64,000 nucleotides of DNA from Clostridia bacterium. GTDB lineage: Bacteria; Bacillota; Clostridia; Christensenellales; Aristaeellaceae. The notes beneath the pieces are model-generated. The model was not told the DNA's origin. It worked only from the letters and a program-made list of their open reading frames with translations, and searched no databases. The stretch is from contig JAFXVR010000026.1 in the NCBI GenBank assembly GCA_017534885.1, positions 96,261 to 160,260 of the forward strand, given 5' to 3'. This document shows, piece after piece, positions 1 through 9,989 of this stretch (position 1 is its first letter; the number at the start of each line of letters is the position of its first letter). The position numbers were made by a program, and so were the translations under genes.

Positions 1-9
1 TGTGACAAG

Positions 10-3000
10 ATGCGGCTGAAAAAGCTGGAGCTGTACGGCTTCAAATCGTTTGCGACGCGCACGGAGATCGTGTTCAACGAGGGCATCACGGGCATCGTGG
101 GGCCGAACGGGTCAGGCAAGAGCAATATTGCTGACGCGGTGCGCTGGGTATTGGGCGAACAGAGCGCCAAGACCCTGCGCGGGGCCTCCATGTCCGATGT
201 GATCTTCAACGGCACCCAGCGGCGCAAGCCCCAGAGCTACTGCGAGGTATCTCTGGTTTTTGACAATGCGGATCATTCCCTGCCGGTGGACTTTGAGGAG
301 GTCATGGTCACCCGCCGGGTCTTCCGCTCCGGGGAGAGCGACTACTTCCTCAACCGCTCCGCCTGCCGCCTGAAGGACATCATCGACCTGTTCCGGGACA
401 CGGGCATCGGCCGGGAGGGCTACTCGATCATTGGTCAGGGGCGCATTGACGACATCCTCTCCCGCAAGAGCGAGGATCGCCGCCAGGTTTTTGAGGAGGC
501 CGCGGGCATCGTCAAGTTCCGCTCCCGCAAGGAGGAGGCCGACCGGCACCTGGAACGCACCCTTGAGAACGCCGCCCGGGTGGACGATATCCTGGAGGAG
601 CTGGGTACGCGGCTGGCCCCGCTGGAGGAGCAGAGCCGGGCCGCCCGGGCTTTCCTGGAGCTGTCGGGCGAGATGAAAGGCCTGGAGCTGAACCTGTTTC
701 TGGTGCGGGCCGAGCGCTGGCGCATCCGCCTGGCGAAGATCGACGAGGAAATGACCAACCTGCGCACCGCCCTCAGCGACACCGAGGCGGCCCTCGGCGA
801 CAAGGCCAGGGCGCGGGATGCCTGTCAGGAACGCATCGCCGGACTGGAGGAGCGGATCAGCCAGCTGCGGGATGAGCTCATGCGCGCGTCCGAGACCCTG
901 CATCAGACTCAGAGCGCCCTGCTGACCGTGTCCTCCCGGCTGGAGAACCGGGCGGTCAACCGCGCCCAGCTGGACGAGCAGCAGACCCGGGATGAGGAGC
1001 GGCTGAAGGAGCTGACCGCCCTTCGGGAGGCCGGCGAGAGCGGCATTGCGGAGCGGGAGGAGCAGATCGCCCAGGCTGAGGAGAGCCTCAGCCAGGCGCA
1101 GGCGGAGGAGATCAGCGCGCGCCAGGAGGAGGAGGCCAGCGAGACGGCCCTGGAAAGCCACAAGGAGAAGGTGCTCAGCGCCATCAACCGCCTGTCCGCC
1201 GTGCGCAATGACCAGACCCGTCTGCGCACCATGCGCGGCCAGATGAGCAGCCGCCTGGAGGAACTGAAGGCAACTGTGCGGGACGCCGAGACGGAGGAGC
1301 AGACCCTGCTCGCCGCCCAGGAGGAAGCACAGAGCCTGCTGAAAGCCGAGGAGGAGCGGCTGGAGGAGACGCAGACAAGCCACCGGAGGCTGACGGACAG
1401 CCTGAGCGAAGCCGAGGCCGGGCTGGTGCGCGCAAGAGCCGCGCTGGAAAAGCGCTCCGCCGAGCTGCAGGACATCCAGAGCCGCTGGAAGGTGCTGGAC
1501 GAGTGGACGCGGGAGATGACCGGCTACAGCCAGTCCGTGCGCGCCGCCATCCAGTACGCCCGCGACCGGGGCATGGACGGCGTGTACGGCGTGCTGGCCC
1601 AGCTGATCGAGGTGCCGGCCAGGCTGGAGACGGCCATCGACATGGCCTTGGGCGCGGCCACCCAGAACATTGTGACCGACCAGGAGCAGACCGCCAAGCG
1701 GCTCATCGACCACCTGCGGCAGAACCGCCTTGGCCGGGCCACCTTCCTGCCCGTCAGCGCCATGCGGCCGCGCACCCTCACCCCGGAGGAGCGCCGCTTG
1801 CTGAACATGCCGGGCTGCGTGGGCGTGGCCTCTGAGCTGCTCAGCTATGACGGGCGCTACCGCAGCGCGGTGGAAAACCTGCTGGGGCGCACGGTGATCG
1901 CGGACAACCTCGACCACGGCATCGAAATCATGCGGGCCGGACGCCAGGCCTTCCGCCTGGTGACCCTTTCCGGCGACGTGATGAACCCGGGCGGCTCCAT
2001 GACGGGCGGCTCGGTGCAGTCCAGAGGCGTCAGTCTGCTGACCCGGGAGCGGGAGCTGAAGGAAATGACGGAAGCCCTGCGCAGGGGCAAGGGCGAGCTG
2101 GCCGGACTTCAGCAGAATCTGAAGGCGGAACAGGAGCACCGGGACGGCCTGCGGGCGGACATCGCTGAAGCCCTGAACGCCACGCATCAGCAGGAGATCG
2201 CGGTGGCCCGGGAGACCGAGCGCTGCCTGAACGCGGCCAGTGCGCTGGAAGCCCAGCGGGAGCGCATGGAGCAGACCCGCCAGGCCGTGACCCAGCTGGA
2301 GACCGCCATGGAGGACATCGACAGCCAGCTCCAGGGCGTGGACGCCTCGGGTGAAGGCGCGCAGACCAGCCAGGAGGAGATGGAGCGCCAGACCCAGAGC
2401 CTGCAGGACAGGCTGAATCAGGCCCGGGCCGCGGCGGCAGAGGTCAGCCGTCGGGTGATGGATCTGACCCTGTCCCTCAGCGAAAAGCGCCACGAGCTGG
2501 ACGTGATGCGCCGGGATTCCGGCCGTTACCGGCTGGACTGCGAGCAGCTGGCCCACGACGCCCGCCGCCGCGACAGCCTGCGGGAGCAGATGGATCAGGC
2601 CGACCGGCAGGATCGCGGCGAGAGCGAGCGCCTGCTGAAGGAGGAAAGCCTGCGCAAAGACGACCTGCAGCGCCGGGAAGAGACCGTAAAAAAGCTGGAG
2701 GAGCAGCGCGCCAGCGAACAGACGCGCCTGCGGGGACTGCTCAGCGACATTGAGGCCATGCACGAGGCCATCGCGAGGGACACCGCCAGCGTTCACCGGG
2801 CGGAGCTCAGCCGCACGCGCATCGAGAATGAGCAGCGCGCCCTGCAGGATCGCATCTGGAACACCTACGAGCTGACCTACGCCGGGGCGGAGGAATTCCG
2901 TATGGAAGGCTTCCGCGAACAGGAGGCGGACCGGCGGGTCAAGGAGATCCAGACGCAGATCAGGGCGCTGGGCCCGGTCAACGTCCACGCGGTGGAGGAG

Positions 3001-3573
3001 TACGCCGCCACCAAAGGCCGCTATGATGAGCTCCTGATTCAGCAGCAGGATCTGCGCAAGGCGGAGAAGGATCTGAGGGAGCTGATCGACAGCCTGCTCC
3101 GGCAGATGCGGCTGACCTTCGTGGATTCCTTCACCCGGCTCCAGGGCTATTTCTCAGAGACTTTTGTGCGGCTCTTCGGCGGCGGCGCGGCCCAGCTTCA
3201 GCTGATGGATCCGGACGATCCGCTGAACTGCGGCATCGAGGTCAACGCCCAGCCCCCGGGCAAAAAGCTGCAGCTGCTCTCCCTGCTCTCCGGCGGCGAA
3301 CGCGCGCTGACGGCCATCGCCATCCTCTTCGCCATGCTGAAGCTCAAGCCCACGCCCTTCTGCATCCTGGACGAGATCGAGGCCGCCCTGGACGACGCCA
3401 ACATCGGCTATTACGCCGACTATCTGAAGGAGTACTCCGAGTCCACCCAGTTCATCGTCATCACCCACCGCAAGGGCACCATGGAGCGCTGCAACAGCCT
3501 GTACGGCGTGGCCATGGAGGAACAGGGCGTCTCAAAGATGGTGTCGGTGGCGCTGCAGGATTATCAGGAATAA
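10..3573 (+). CDS. smc: Chromosome partition protein SMC
   Basis: ATPase of the SMC-ScpAB condensin, which compacts and segregates the chromosome. The protein is 1187 aa, the usual SMC length. The N-terminal head carries Walker A GPNGSGKS at residues 31-38. Two long charged coiled-coil arms flank a hinge at roughly residues 515-680 (GVYGVLAQ onward, rich in Gly). The C-terminal head has the LSGGE signature at 1093-1097 and Walker B FCILDE at 1117-1122. All ATPase motifs are intact. The ATG at 10 gives the canonical SMC N-terminus MRLKKLELYGFKSF. The window opens only 9 bases upstream, so the neighbours on that side (often rnc in Firmicutes) cannot be seen; ftsY does not follow. No clear terminator lies after the stop. 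Confidence 0.98.
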   Translation: MRLKKLELYGFKSFATRTEIVFNEGITGIVGPNGSGKSNIADAVRWVLGEQSAKTLRGASMSDVIFNGTQRRKPQSYCEVSLVFDNADHSLPVDFEEVMVTRRVFRSGESDYFLNRSACRLKDIIDLFRDTGIGREGYSIIGQGRIDDILSRKSEDRRQVFEEAAGIVKFRSRKEEADRHLERTLENAARVDDILEELGTRLAPLEEQSRAARAFLELSGEMKGLELNLFLVRAERWRIRLAKIDEEMTNLRTALSDTEAALGDKARARDACQERIAGLEERISQLRDELMRASETLHQTQSALLTVSSRLENRAVNRAQLDEQQTRDEERLKELTALREAGESGIAEREEQIAQAEESLSQAQAEEISARQEEEASETALESHKEKVLSAINRLSAVRNDQTRLRTMRGQMSSRLEELKATVRDAETEEQTLLAAQEEAQSLLKAEEERLEETQTSHRRLTDSLSEAEAGLVRARAALEKRSAELQDIQSRWKVLDEWTREMTGYSQSVRAAIQYARDRGMDGVYGVLAQLIEVPARLETAIDMALGAATQNIVTDQEQTAKRLIDHLRQNRLGRATFLPVSAMRPRTLTPEERRLLNMPGCVGVASELLSYDGRYRSAVENLLGRTVIADNLDHGIEIMRAGRQAFRLVTLSGDVMNPGGSMTGGSVQSRGVSLLTRERELKEMTEALRRGKGELAGLQQNLKAEQEHRDGLRADIAEALNATHQQEIAVARETERCLNAASALEAQRERMEQTRQAVTQLETAMEDIDSQLQGVDASGEGAQTSQEEMERQTQSLQDRLNQARAAAAEVSRRVMDLTLSLSEKRHELDVMRRDSGRYRLDCEQLAHDARRRDSLREQMDQADRQDRGESERLLKEESLRKDDLQRREETVKKLEEQRASEQTRLRGLLSDIEAMHEAIARDTASVHRAELSRTRIENEQRALQDRIWNTYELTYAGAEEFRMEGFREQEADRRVKEIQTQIRALGPVNVHAVEEYAATKGRYDELLIQQQDLRKAEKDLRELIDSLLRQMRLTFVDSFTRLQGYFSETFVRLFGGGAAQLQLMDPDDPLNCGIEVNAQPPGKKLQLLSLLSGGERALTAIAILFAMLKLKPTPFCILDEIEAALDDANIGYYADYLKEYSESTQFIVITHRKGTMERCNSLYGVAMEEQGVSKMVSVALQDYQE

Positions 3574-3640
3574 GGCCATTTGCCGCCCTGCCGGGGAGTG
3601 TGGCGGAGGGCGGAACAAAAAGCAAGGGGGAACAGCTGCT

Positions 3641-4571
3641 ATGAAGAAGATCGGTATTGACGATCCACCGGACGCAGAAGTATCAGGATGGCGTCGGACT
3701 GACAGACTACGATTCCACCCATGATTATCCGGTCGGCGGGCTGGATTTCATCCGCGTCTATCCGAATCTGGATTCGTCCTTCTGGATTTCCGGGATCACA
3801 GATGAAATCTTTGCGCGGATTGACGGCAAGTCTTTCAAGAAAGACTGCACGCTCCCCCGGGAGGACCTGTGCTATCTGCATGTGCTCCATGTGGATCTGA
3901 ACGGCGAGGTGCAGGAAGGCGAGATGATCGTCAACTACCATATCGCAGAGGATGTGCTGGAGATCTTCCGTCAGCTGTATGCGGCCGGATACCCGATCGA
4001 GCGGATCCGCCTGGTGGACGAGTATGATGCGGATGACGAGCTGTCCATGGAGGATAACAATTCCTCCTCCTTCAACTTCCGCTTCATTTCGTATACCACC
4101 CGCGTGTCGAAGCACGGCCTGGGCCTGGCGGTGGACATCAACACCCTCTACAATCCTTATACGAAGGTCGTGGACGGGGTGCGCATTGTGGAGCCGGTCA
4201 CCGGAGAGCCCTATCTGGACCGGGAGGCGGATTTTCCCTGCAAGATTGATCACGGGGACCTGTGCTATCGCCTCTTCATCGAACATGGTTTTGAGTGGAG
4301 CGGCGACTGGGAGGATCGCAAAGACTACGATGCGGCGATCAGCCGGTGCGAGGCCACAAAAGCGGAACGCGATCAGGCGGCAGCAGACATCAGGCAGCGC
4401 GGTATCAGCAGGCGGGAATTCGAGCGGTTTATCGATGAACTGGAAAAGCTGCCCGATGCGGTGTCGGAATTCGACGAAGCGCTCTGGGGCAGCCTGGTGG
4501 AATATGTGACGGTCAGCAAGGACAGGACGATGGTGTTCACGATGATTGGAGAAATGGAGACAAGCGCATGA
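3641..4571 (+). pseudogene. M15 D,D-peptidase fused in frame to a serine-recombinase C-terminus
   Basis: Most of this frame (TTG at 3657, 304 aa) reads as a VanY/M15-type zinc peptidase that trims peptidoglycan peptides. SKHGLGLAVD supplies the zinc ligands His153 and Asp160, followed by NTLYNPY and the late FEWSGDW motif near residues 214-220. In the family an HFE motif with the third zinc ligand should follow DY. Here, after DYD (about 223-225), the protein changes to a charged helix ending in EFDEALWGSLVEYVTV, which is typical of the extreme C-terminus of large serine recombinases. The third ligand is therefore missing and the enzyme is probably dead. The start is also odd: a good ribosome site (AAGGGGG, 3624-3630) precedes ATG 3641, but that frame stops after 27 codons, so the peptidase frame needs a shift near 3657. 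I read this as a deletion chimera. Confidence 0.75.
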
Positions 4572-4859
4572 ATTGAGCGCGCGTGCCGGCAATTCTACTG
4601 AAACATCACATTTTGCTCATTGAAACCCACCTTCTTTTGTGCCATACTTATTATGGTAATTTGTATCCTGAATTCTGCACAGGTGGGGTGACAGGGATGC
4701 TGCGCCGCGCTACGCTCAAGCAAGCAGGATCACTGCGCCTTTTTGGCTGTGCCCTGAATCGCCGCAGGCGGGATGGCTTCTGTGCCGTTTCGCGTGGCGG
4801 CTTTTGCTTTTTTGAATCACACCATGCATTGCGAACAAATCCATCGGGAGCAATCGACC
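4572..4859. other. Intergenic region, no gene recognised
   Basis: These 288 bases separate two broken genes. I see no convincing coding frame. The stretch around 4600-4680 is more AT-rich than its surroundings but holds no well-spaced promoter. A GC-rich dyad with a T-rich run lies at about 4786-4815, just before the next start, and could be a weak terminator. Confidence 0.4.
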
Positions 4860-7140
4860 ATGACAAACCGGAACACCAAATGGATCCTGGCCCTGCTGCT
4901 CTGCGCCGCGATGGCACTGGGGCTTGGCATGGTGAACGCGGACAGTGAGATCACCACCTGGAGCGAGCTGCAGGCGGCGCTGAGCGCCGGCGGCACCGTG
5001 ACCCTGACGCGGAACATCACAGCCTCGCAAAACCAGGATGCGCTGGTCATTCCAGCCGGCGTAAACGTTATGCTGGACCTGAATGGCAAAAGGCTTTCCA
5101 TCGTCGTCAGGAATAACGCCGACGACGGGCTCTTTGTCGTGAACGGTGCGCTGACAGTGACCGACAGCGCGGGCGGCGGCGTCATGGTCAGCGACAAGGG
5201 CGATGTCGTCCGCGTCAACAGCGGCGGCAGCTTCACGATGGAAAACGGCACCATCCAGGCAAATGAAAACTATGATTCGGATGTCAAAAGGGCGCTTTCC
5301 TGAACCAAGCCACGACTGGTTGTGGAAGGCAGCGGAAATTACCACAACCAGTCGTGGCTCTAAGGTCGGAAGCGCCCTTTTGTCACCCTCAACAACTATT
5401 ACAATGTCATGCTGGATGGCGGAAGCTTCGTGATGAACGGCGGCTCCATCCTCAATGGCTATGACGGCGTTATCCTGTATGAAGACGGGCGCTTCACCCT
5501 GAACGGCGGCCTGATTGACGGCTGCGGCGAAGGCGTATACCTCTACGACAGCGACAGCAGCTTCATCATGAACGGCGGCACGGTATCCAACAGCCGATAC
5601 TACGATATCTATTATCCCCGCGGCACCTTTACGCTGAGCGGAGGCGCGGCGGGCAGCGTCTATGTGATTGACGGCAATGCCATTACCATCGGCGGAGAAC
5701 TGCCGCAGACAGCTTCTTTCGGCGTCATCACGGATCAGATGGGCGTGTTCACCAGCGGCTACAGCACATACAATACGGCTGATCCGGGCGATTACTTCCG
5801 GGCAAGCGGGGATACGCTCGGCGTCGTCCTGTCGGGCGGGGAAGCCGCGATCGCGGAGGGTTATGTCAACAACGTCAGCTATGTCAGGCGCAGCTGGAAC
5901 GGATCGGCTGTCGTTTCTGAGACGAAGACCCGCGCAGCTGTCCCGGTGCCATCCGACGGCGGCGTAATCAGCGCCGGCGGCAGCTATGGCATCGGCAGCG
6001 GCGAGAACGGCAGCGATGTCACCATCACCCTCGGCTATACAGACGCGACGAGAGAGAGCATCAGCGTGACCGCAACCACCTACGGCGGCGCGGTGACCCT
6101 CGAACAGCCCTTCGCCAGCTATACCGGTATTTATCAGCAATACCAGGGCAATACATTCCTGCCGGGCACGTTTCCGACAACAGCCTGCTGACCGACGGCA
6201 TGCTGAAGGCCTGGGATCCGGTGTTTGCCATCACGATTTCCGAAAATATCGCCCACGGCACGGTGACTGTGCAGGAATCCGTCCTATATGGTGAAAACGT
6301 GGCATTGACCGCTGAACCTGAGGAAGGTTACTGGCTGAGCGCGGTCAGGCTTTATGATGAAAGCCATCAACTGATTCTGGAAACCGGCGAATGGTCCGGG
6401 TCTTTCGTCATGCCAGGCCACGCGGTGACTGTTGAAGCGGAGTTCAAAACAAAAAAGGACATCACTACGGACATCCTGTATCCGTTCGCCGGATTCACAC
6501 TCCATACCCACGGTACGTTGACGGCCGATAAGCAAATCGCCGGCGGCGGCGAGACCGTCGCGCTCACGCTCGAAACGGAGGAAAGCTACGGGCTGAAAAC
6601 GGGCGGCATGACCGCTTACGCGTATCTCAACGATGTGCGGCAAAACGCCCTGACTGTCACGGAACAGGCGGACGGCACGTGGACGTTCGACATGCCGGCG
6701 GGGGACTATACGGCGAAGGCTTTCGCGGAGATCGAATGGAAAAATGCGCCGCCTTCGGGCAGCAGCATGCCGTACTTCTACATTGATGAAGCATGTACGG
6801 CGCACGGCACGGTCTCAGCAGGATCTGTTCCGACCCTCAACCCGCCTTTGTCCCCCGATAATCTGTACCGTCCGTCCGTTACGCAGATTACACTGACCGC
6901 CGAGCCAGCTACCGACTATGTGCTGAAGGGCTGGGAAGTAGTGACCGTAAATGCCAGCGGGGAGCCGGCGTTTGGCTATTCCCTGCCGGTGGAGCGCTAT
7001 GGAAACAGCAGCAATTATATCGTTGAATTCAACACGGTCGACAATAACTATATCTTCCGTATCCGCGCGATCTTTGAGGAAGCGCCGCAGCTTATCACGA
7101 TCGACGTGTCAGTGTCCGATAAGCCCGGGACCATCAACAC
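4860..7140 (+). pseudogene. Secreted repeat protein (beta-helix-like plus bacterial-repeat domains), broken
   Basis: From ATG 4860 a signal peptide (TKWILALLLCAAMALGLGMVNA) leads into repeats of the type GGSFVMNGGSI / GRFTLNGGLIDGC, suggesting a right-handed beta-helix wall or secreted protein. A second part, about 6200-7130, has AHGTVTVQ...VALTAEPEEGYWL motifs like divergent InlB B-repeats. The gene has at least three lesions. A 96-bp inverted repeat at 5286-5381 brings an early stop at 5301. A one-base deletion near 6171-6175 (ACGTTTCCGAC; one more T would give GTFSDNSLLTDG) moves the reading frame. The C-terminus then dissolves at about 7130 into CCCCCAT-rich low-complexity DNA. The function of the ancestor is unknown; surface adhesion or polysaccharide binding is a guess. 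Confidence 0.75.
5283..5384. mobile_element. 96-bp MITE-like inverted-repeat insertion with GTC target duplication
   Basis: The outer arms AAAAGGGCGCTTTCC (5286-5300) and GGAAGCGCCCTTTT (5368-5381) are inverted copies differing by one base. Inside them an 18-bp perfect pair, AGCCACGACTGGTTGTGG and its complement, forms a second stem. The insert is flanked by GTC at 5283-5285 and 5382-5384. Removing the 96 bp and one GTC joins GAT-GTC to ACC-CTC and restores the host frame exactly. No transposase is encoded, so it must have been moved in trans. A 4-bp TGTC duplication with slightly unequal ends is also possible. Confidence 0.8.
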
Positions 7141-7171
7141 CCCCCATCCCCCTCACCCCCACACCCCCCTA

Positions 7172-7200
7172 TTGAAAAAGCCGCATCAAAGGTGTACAAT
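7172..7200 (+). promoter_or_regulatory. Sigma-A promoter for the Fe-ADH/ALDH operon
   Basis: TTGAAA (7172-7177) and TACAAT (7195-7200) are separated by exactly 17 bp, about 70 bases before the alcohol dehydrogenase start. Confidence 0.75.
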
Positions 7201-7271
7201 CAGACTGCAAACACCGCCTGAGCCGCAATCACAAACCTTACACACCAGAACCAATCACGCTGGAGGGAAAC

Positions 7272-8480
7272 ATGCCGTTTTATGTTGGAAGGAAGGCCAT
7301 CCGGAAAGTGCCGGGAACCGTGATCAAGGCGGCGCCGCTGCCCAGGCCGCAGGTGACGGAGGGGTTCGGAACAAGAGAGCAGGTGGGCAGGCTCTGCGCC
7401 GAGGCAGGCTACCAGTCGGTGCTGCTGGTGACCGATCAGACGCTGTTTGGGCTTGGCCTGCATGAGAAGGCGGCGGCCTCGCTGAGAGAACGGAAGATAC
7501 AGGTTACGCTGTTCCATGACATCGATTCGGAGCCCACCGTGGAGATCGTGGAGGCGGGCCGGCAGGCGGCGATTGCCTGCGGCGCGGACTGCATCGTCGC
7601 CTTAGGCGGCGGCTCCGTGCTGGACAGCGGCAAGATCATCGCGGCCGCGGCGAGGCATCCCCTGATGCCGCTGCAGCACTATCTGCATAAGTTCGCCATC
7701 GCCGAGGGAGGCACCCTGCCCATGATCAACATCCCCAGCACGGCGGGCACGGGGGCGGAGTGTACTGTCGGCGCGGTGATCAAAAACGAGCAGGGGGTTA
7801 AAAGCTCCACCGTGATCATCGGGCTGGACGTGGCCCACGTGATCTTAGACAGCGAGCTGATCATCAACGCGCCGCAGGGCGTCACCGTCTGGTGCGCCAT
7901 CGACGCGCTGAGCCACGGTCTGGAAGGGCTTCTGGCGGACGTGGGCTCCACGGAGGAGGACATCTTCAAAAGCCGGGAATGCGTGCGGCTGATTTTTGAC
8001 AACCTGCCCCTGCTGCTGAAAGACCCGCGGAACATTGAGGCGCGGCAGGCCACGCTGCTGGCTGCCCATTACGGGGGCAACGCCATCAACACTCAGCTGG
8101 CCGGCTATGTGCACGCCTTCGCGCATTCCATCGGCGCGCTGTACCATATCCCGCACGGAAAAGCCATCGCCTGGTGCCTGGTACCCATCGTTGCGGCACA
8201 GGAGCATATGCGCTACGAGGAGATGGCCGCTCTGGCGCGTCACTGCCATCTGGCGGAGGAGCAGGACGCGGTGGAAGAAGCGGCGGACAAGCTGATCCTT
8301 GCGCTTCAGCGGCTGCTGGAAGAATGCGGCCTGGAAAAAGGCTGCAAGCTGCTTCAGGAAAGCGATTATGACCGGCTGACCGGGATGATCGACGCTGATT
8401 CCATCAATTATTCCCCCTCCAGAACCCTGACGGACAGCGAAATCCGGATGCTGCTGGATCAAATCAGGAGGGGGTATTGA
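7272..8480 (+). CDS. Iron-containing (group III) alcohol dehydrogenase
   Basis: NAD(P)-dependent, metal-dependent alcohol dehydrogenase of 402 aa, cytoplasmic, interconverting an alcohol and an aldehyde or ketone. The nucleotide-binding GGGS is at 112-115. The metal site is visible as Asp211 and His215 (DALSH) and His281/His295 in the HAFAHSIGALYHIPHG motif. GGAGGGA sits 3 bases before ATG 7272. The next gene, an aldehyde dehydrogenase, starts 3 bases after this stop, so the two likely act in sequence on one substrate (alcohol to aldehyde to acid, or the reverse). Substrate cannot be told from sequence; butanol/ethanol or a sugar-derived diol are possible. It is intact although its neighbours on both sides are broken. 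Confidence 0.93.
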   Translation: MPFYVGRKAIRKVPGTVIKAAPLPRPQVTEGFGTREQVGRLCAEAGYQSVLLVTDQTLFGLGLHEKAAASLRERKIQVTLFHDIDSEPTVEIVEAGRQAAIACGADCIVALGGGSVLDSGKIIAAAARHPLMPLQHYLHKFAIAEGGTLPMINIPSTAGTGAECTVGAVIKNEQGVKSSTVIIGLDVAHVILDSELIINAPQGVTVWCAIDALSHGLEGLLADVGSTEEDIFKSRECVRLIFDNLPLLLKDPRNIEARQATLLAAHYGGNAINTQLAGYVHAFAHSIGALYHIPHGKAIAWCLVPIVAAQEHMRYEEMAALARHCHLAEEQDAVEEAADKLILALQRLLEECGLEKGCKLLQESDYDRLTGMIDADSINYSPSRTLTDSEIRMLLDQIRRGY

Positions 8481-8482
8481 AG

Positions 8483-9901
8483 ATGGCTTGCACCCGGGAA
8501 AGCGTGCATGAAATTGTGCTGAACCAGAGGAGGTTCTTCCGCAGCCGGAAGACGCTGGACGTGAAATGGCGGATGGAGCAGCTGAAAACGCTCCGGCAGG
8601 CGGTGCTTGATCATCAGGACATGCTGCAGGCGGCGCTGTATGAGGATCTGGGGAAAAGCCCCATGGAAGCCTACCTGTGCGACATCGGGCCGGTCATTGT
8701 GGAAATCAACGAGATTCTGCGCGGACTGAAAAAATGGGCCCGGCCTGAAAAACATTTCAGCGGGCTCATGTGCTTCCCCAGCACGCGCACAACGGTCTAC
8801 AAGATGCCCTACGGCGTGTCCCTCATCATCAGCCCCTTTAACTTTCCCATCCTGCTGACGCTGGGTGTGCTGGCGGCCAGCCTGTCCGGGGGCAACACGG
8901 CGGTCATTAAGACCAGCTCCAAATCCGCGGCCAGCACCCTGGCGCTGAAAAAGCTCATCGCCAAGACCTTCCCGGAGGAATATGTCACCGTCATCGACGG
9001 CGGCCACGACGTGGCGGATCTGTGCCTGGCGGAGCGGTTCGACAAGATCTTCTACACCGGCTCTCCGGCGGTGGCCAGGCACGTGCTGACGGAAGCGGCG
9101 GCGCACCTCACCTCCGTGGCGCTGGAGCTGGGCGGCGAGACGGGCAACTGGTGCGTCATCCGCAAAGATGCCAACCTGAAAGACGCCGCCCGGAAGATCG
9201 CCTTCTTCAAGCTGTGCAACGCGGGGCAGATTTGCATCAACATCAACCAGATCGCCGTAGCGGAGGAGATTGCCGACGAGTTCCTGAAGGAGATGAAGGC
9301 GGAATTCGTCCGGCAAATCGGTGAAAAGCCGGAGGAGAACCCCGAGTATCCCTGGCTGATCACGGACGCGGTATACGCAAAATGTGAACGGCTGACCGCG
9401 GAATACGCGGACCGGGTCATTTTCGGCGGAACGGGGAACAGAGAGTCGCGCCGCTTTGCTCCCACGCTGATCTATCCGGTGAATCAGGATGAAGACATTG
9501 TTCAGCACGAGCTGTTCTGCCCCCTGCTGCCGGTCGTTCCCTTCAGGGACGCGGATGTCGGCAGCCTGATGGAAACGATCGCCGACCGGGAGCATCCCTT
9601 ATCGATGTATGTGTTTACCTCGGACATGAAATGGGCGGAGCAGGTCATGTCCACCCAGCAGTTCGGCGGTGGGTGCATCAACGAGGTCTGCATCCATATG
9701 ATGGTCAAAGGCGTGCCCTTCAACGGCACAGGCCATTCCGGCATGGGCGCGTACCACGGGGAATGGGGATTCCGGGAGTTCACCCACCCCGCCACCGTGC
9801 TCAGAGGAAGAACCTGCTGGAATTTGCCGCTCCGGGAACACCCGTATGGCGGCAAAGCGGGGAAGACCAAAATGAAGCTCCTGAAACTGTTCGAGCGGTG
9901 A
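8483..9901 (+). CDS. Aldehyde dehydrogenase (class 3-like)
   Basis: NAD(P)-dependent aldehyde dehydrogenase of 472 aa. It has the short class 3 layout, with the general base Glu215 in LELGGE and the catalytic Cys251 in AGQICIN. SPFNFP near residue 113 and the C-terminal GTGHSGMGAYHGEWGF segment also fit this class. ATG 8483 is preferred because CAGGAGGGGG ends 8 bases before it; an upstream TTG at 8477 would leave only 2. It is translationally close to the Fe-ADH gene and likely co-transcribed. No obvious terminator follows before the glucosidase remnant. Confidence 0.92.
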   Translation: MACTRESVHEIVLNQRRFFRSRKTLDVKWRMEQLKTLRQAVLDHQDMLQAALYEDLGKSPMEAYLCDIGPVIVEINEILRGLKKWARPEKHFSGLMCFPSTRTTVYKMPYGVSLIISPFNFPILLTLGVLAASLSGGNTAVIKTSSKSAASTLALKKLIAKTFPEEYVTVIDGGHDVADLCLAERFDKIFYTGSPAVARHVLTEAAAHLTSVALELGGETGNWCVIRKDANLKDAARKIAFFKLCNAGQICININQIAVAEEIADEFLKEMKAEFVRQIGEKPEENPEYPWLITDAVYAKCERLTAEYADRVIFGGTGNRESRRFAPTLIYPVNQDEDIVQHELFCPLLPVVPFRDADVGSLMETIADREHPLSMYVFTSDMKWAEQVMSTQQFGGGCINEVCIHMMVKGVPFNGTGHSGMGAYHGEWGFREFTHPATVLRGRTCWNLPLREHPYGGKAGKTKMKLLKLFER

Positions 9902-9989
9902 GGCCGGACAGCCCGGGACTATGGCTCCTCCACGGCCTGACTAATGCAAAAATCCGTCGATGACTGCCGGCGGGGTTTTCGCTTTGGGT

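Noticed and set aside
112..2988. A 958-codon open frame antisense to smc.
   Set aside because: A by-product of GC-rich codon use opposite a certain gene. The translation is a Leu/Gly/His-rich string with no motifs, signal or ribosome site.
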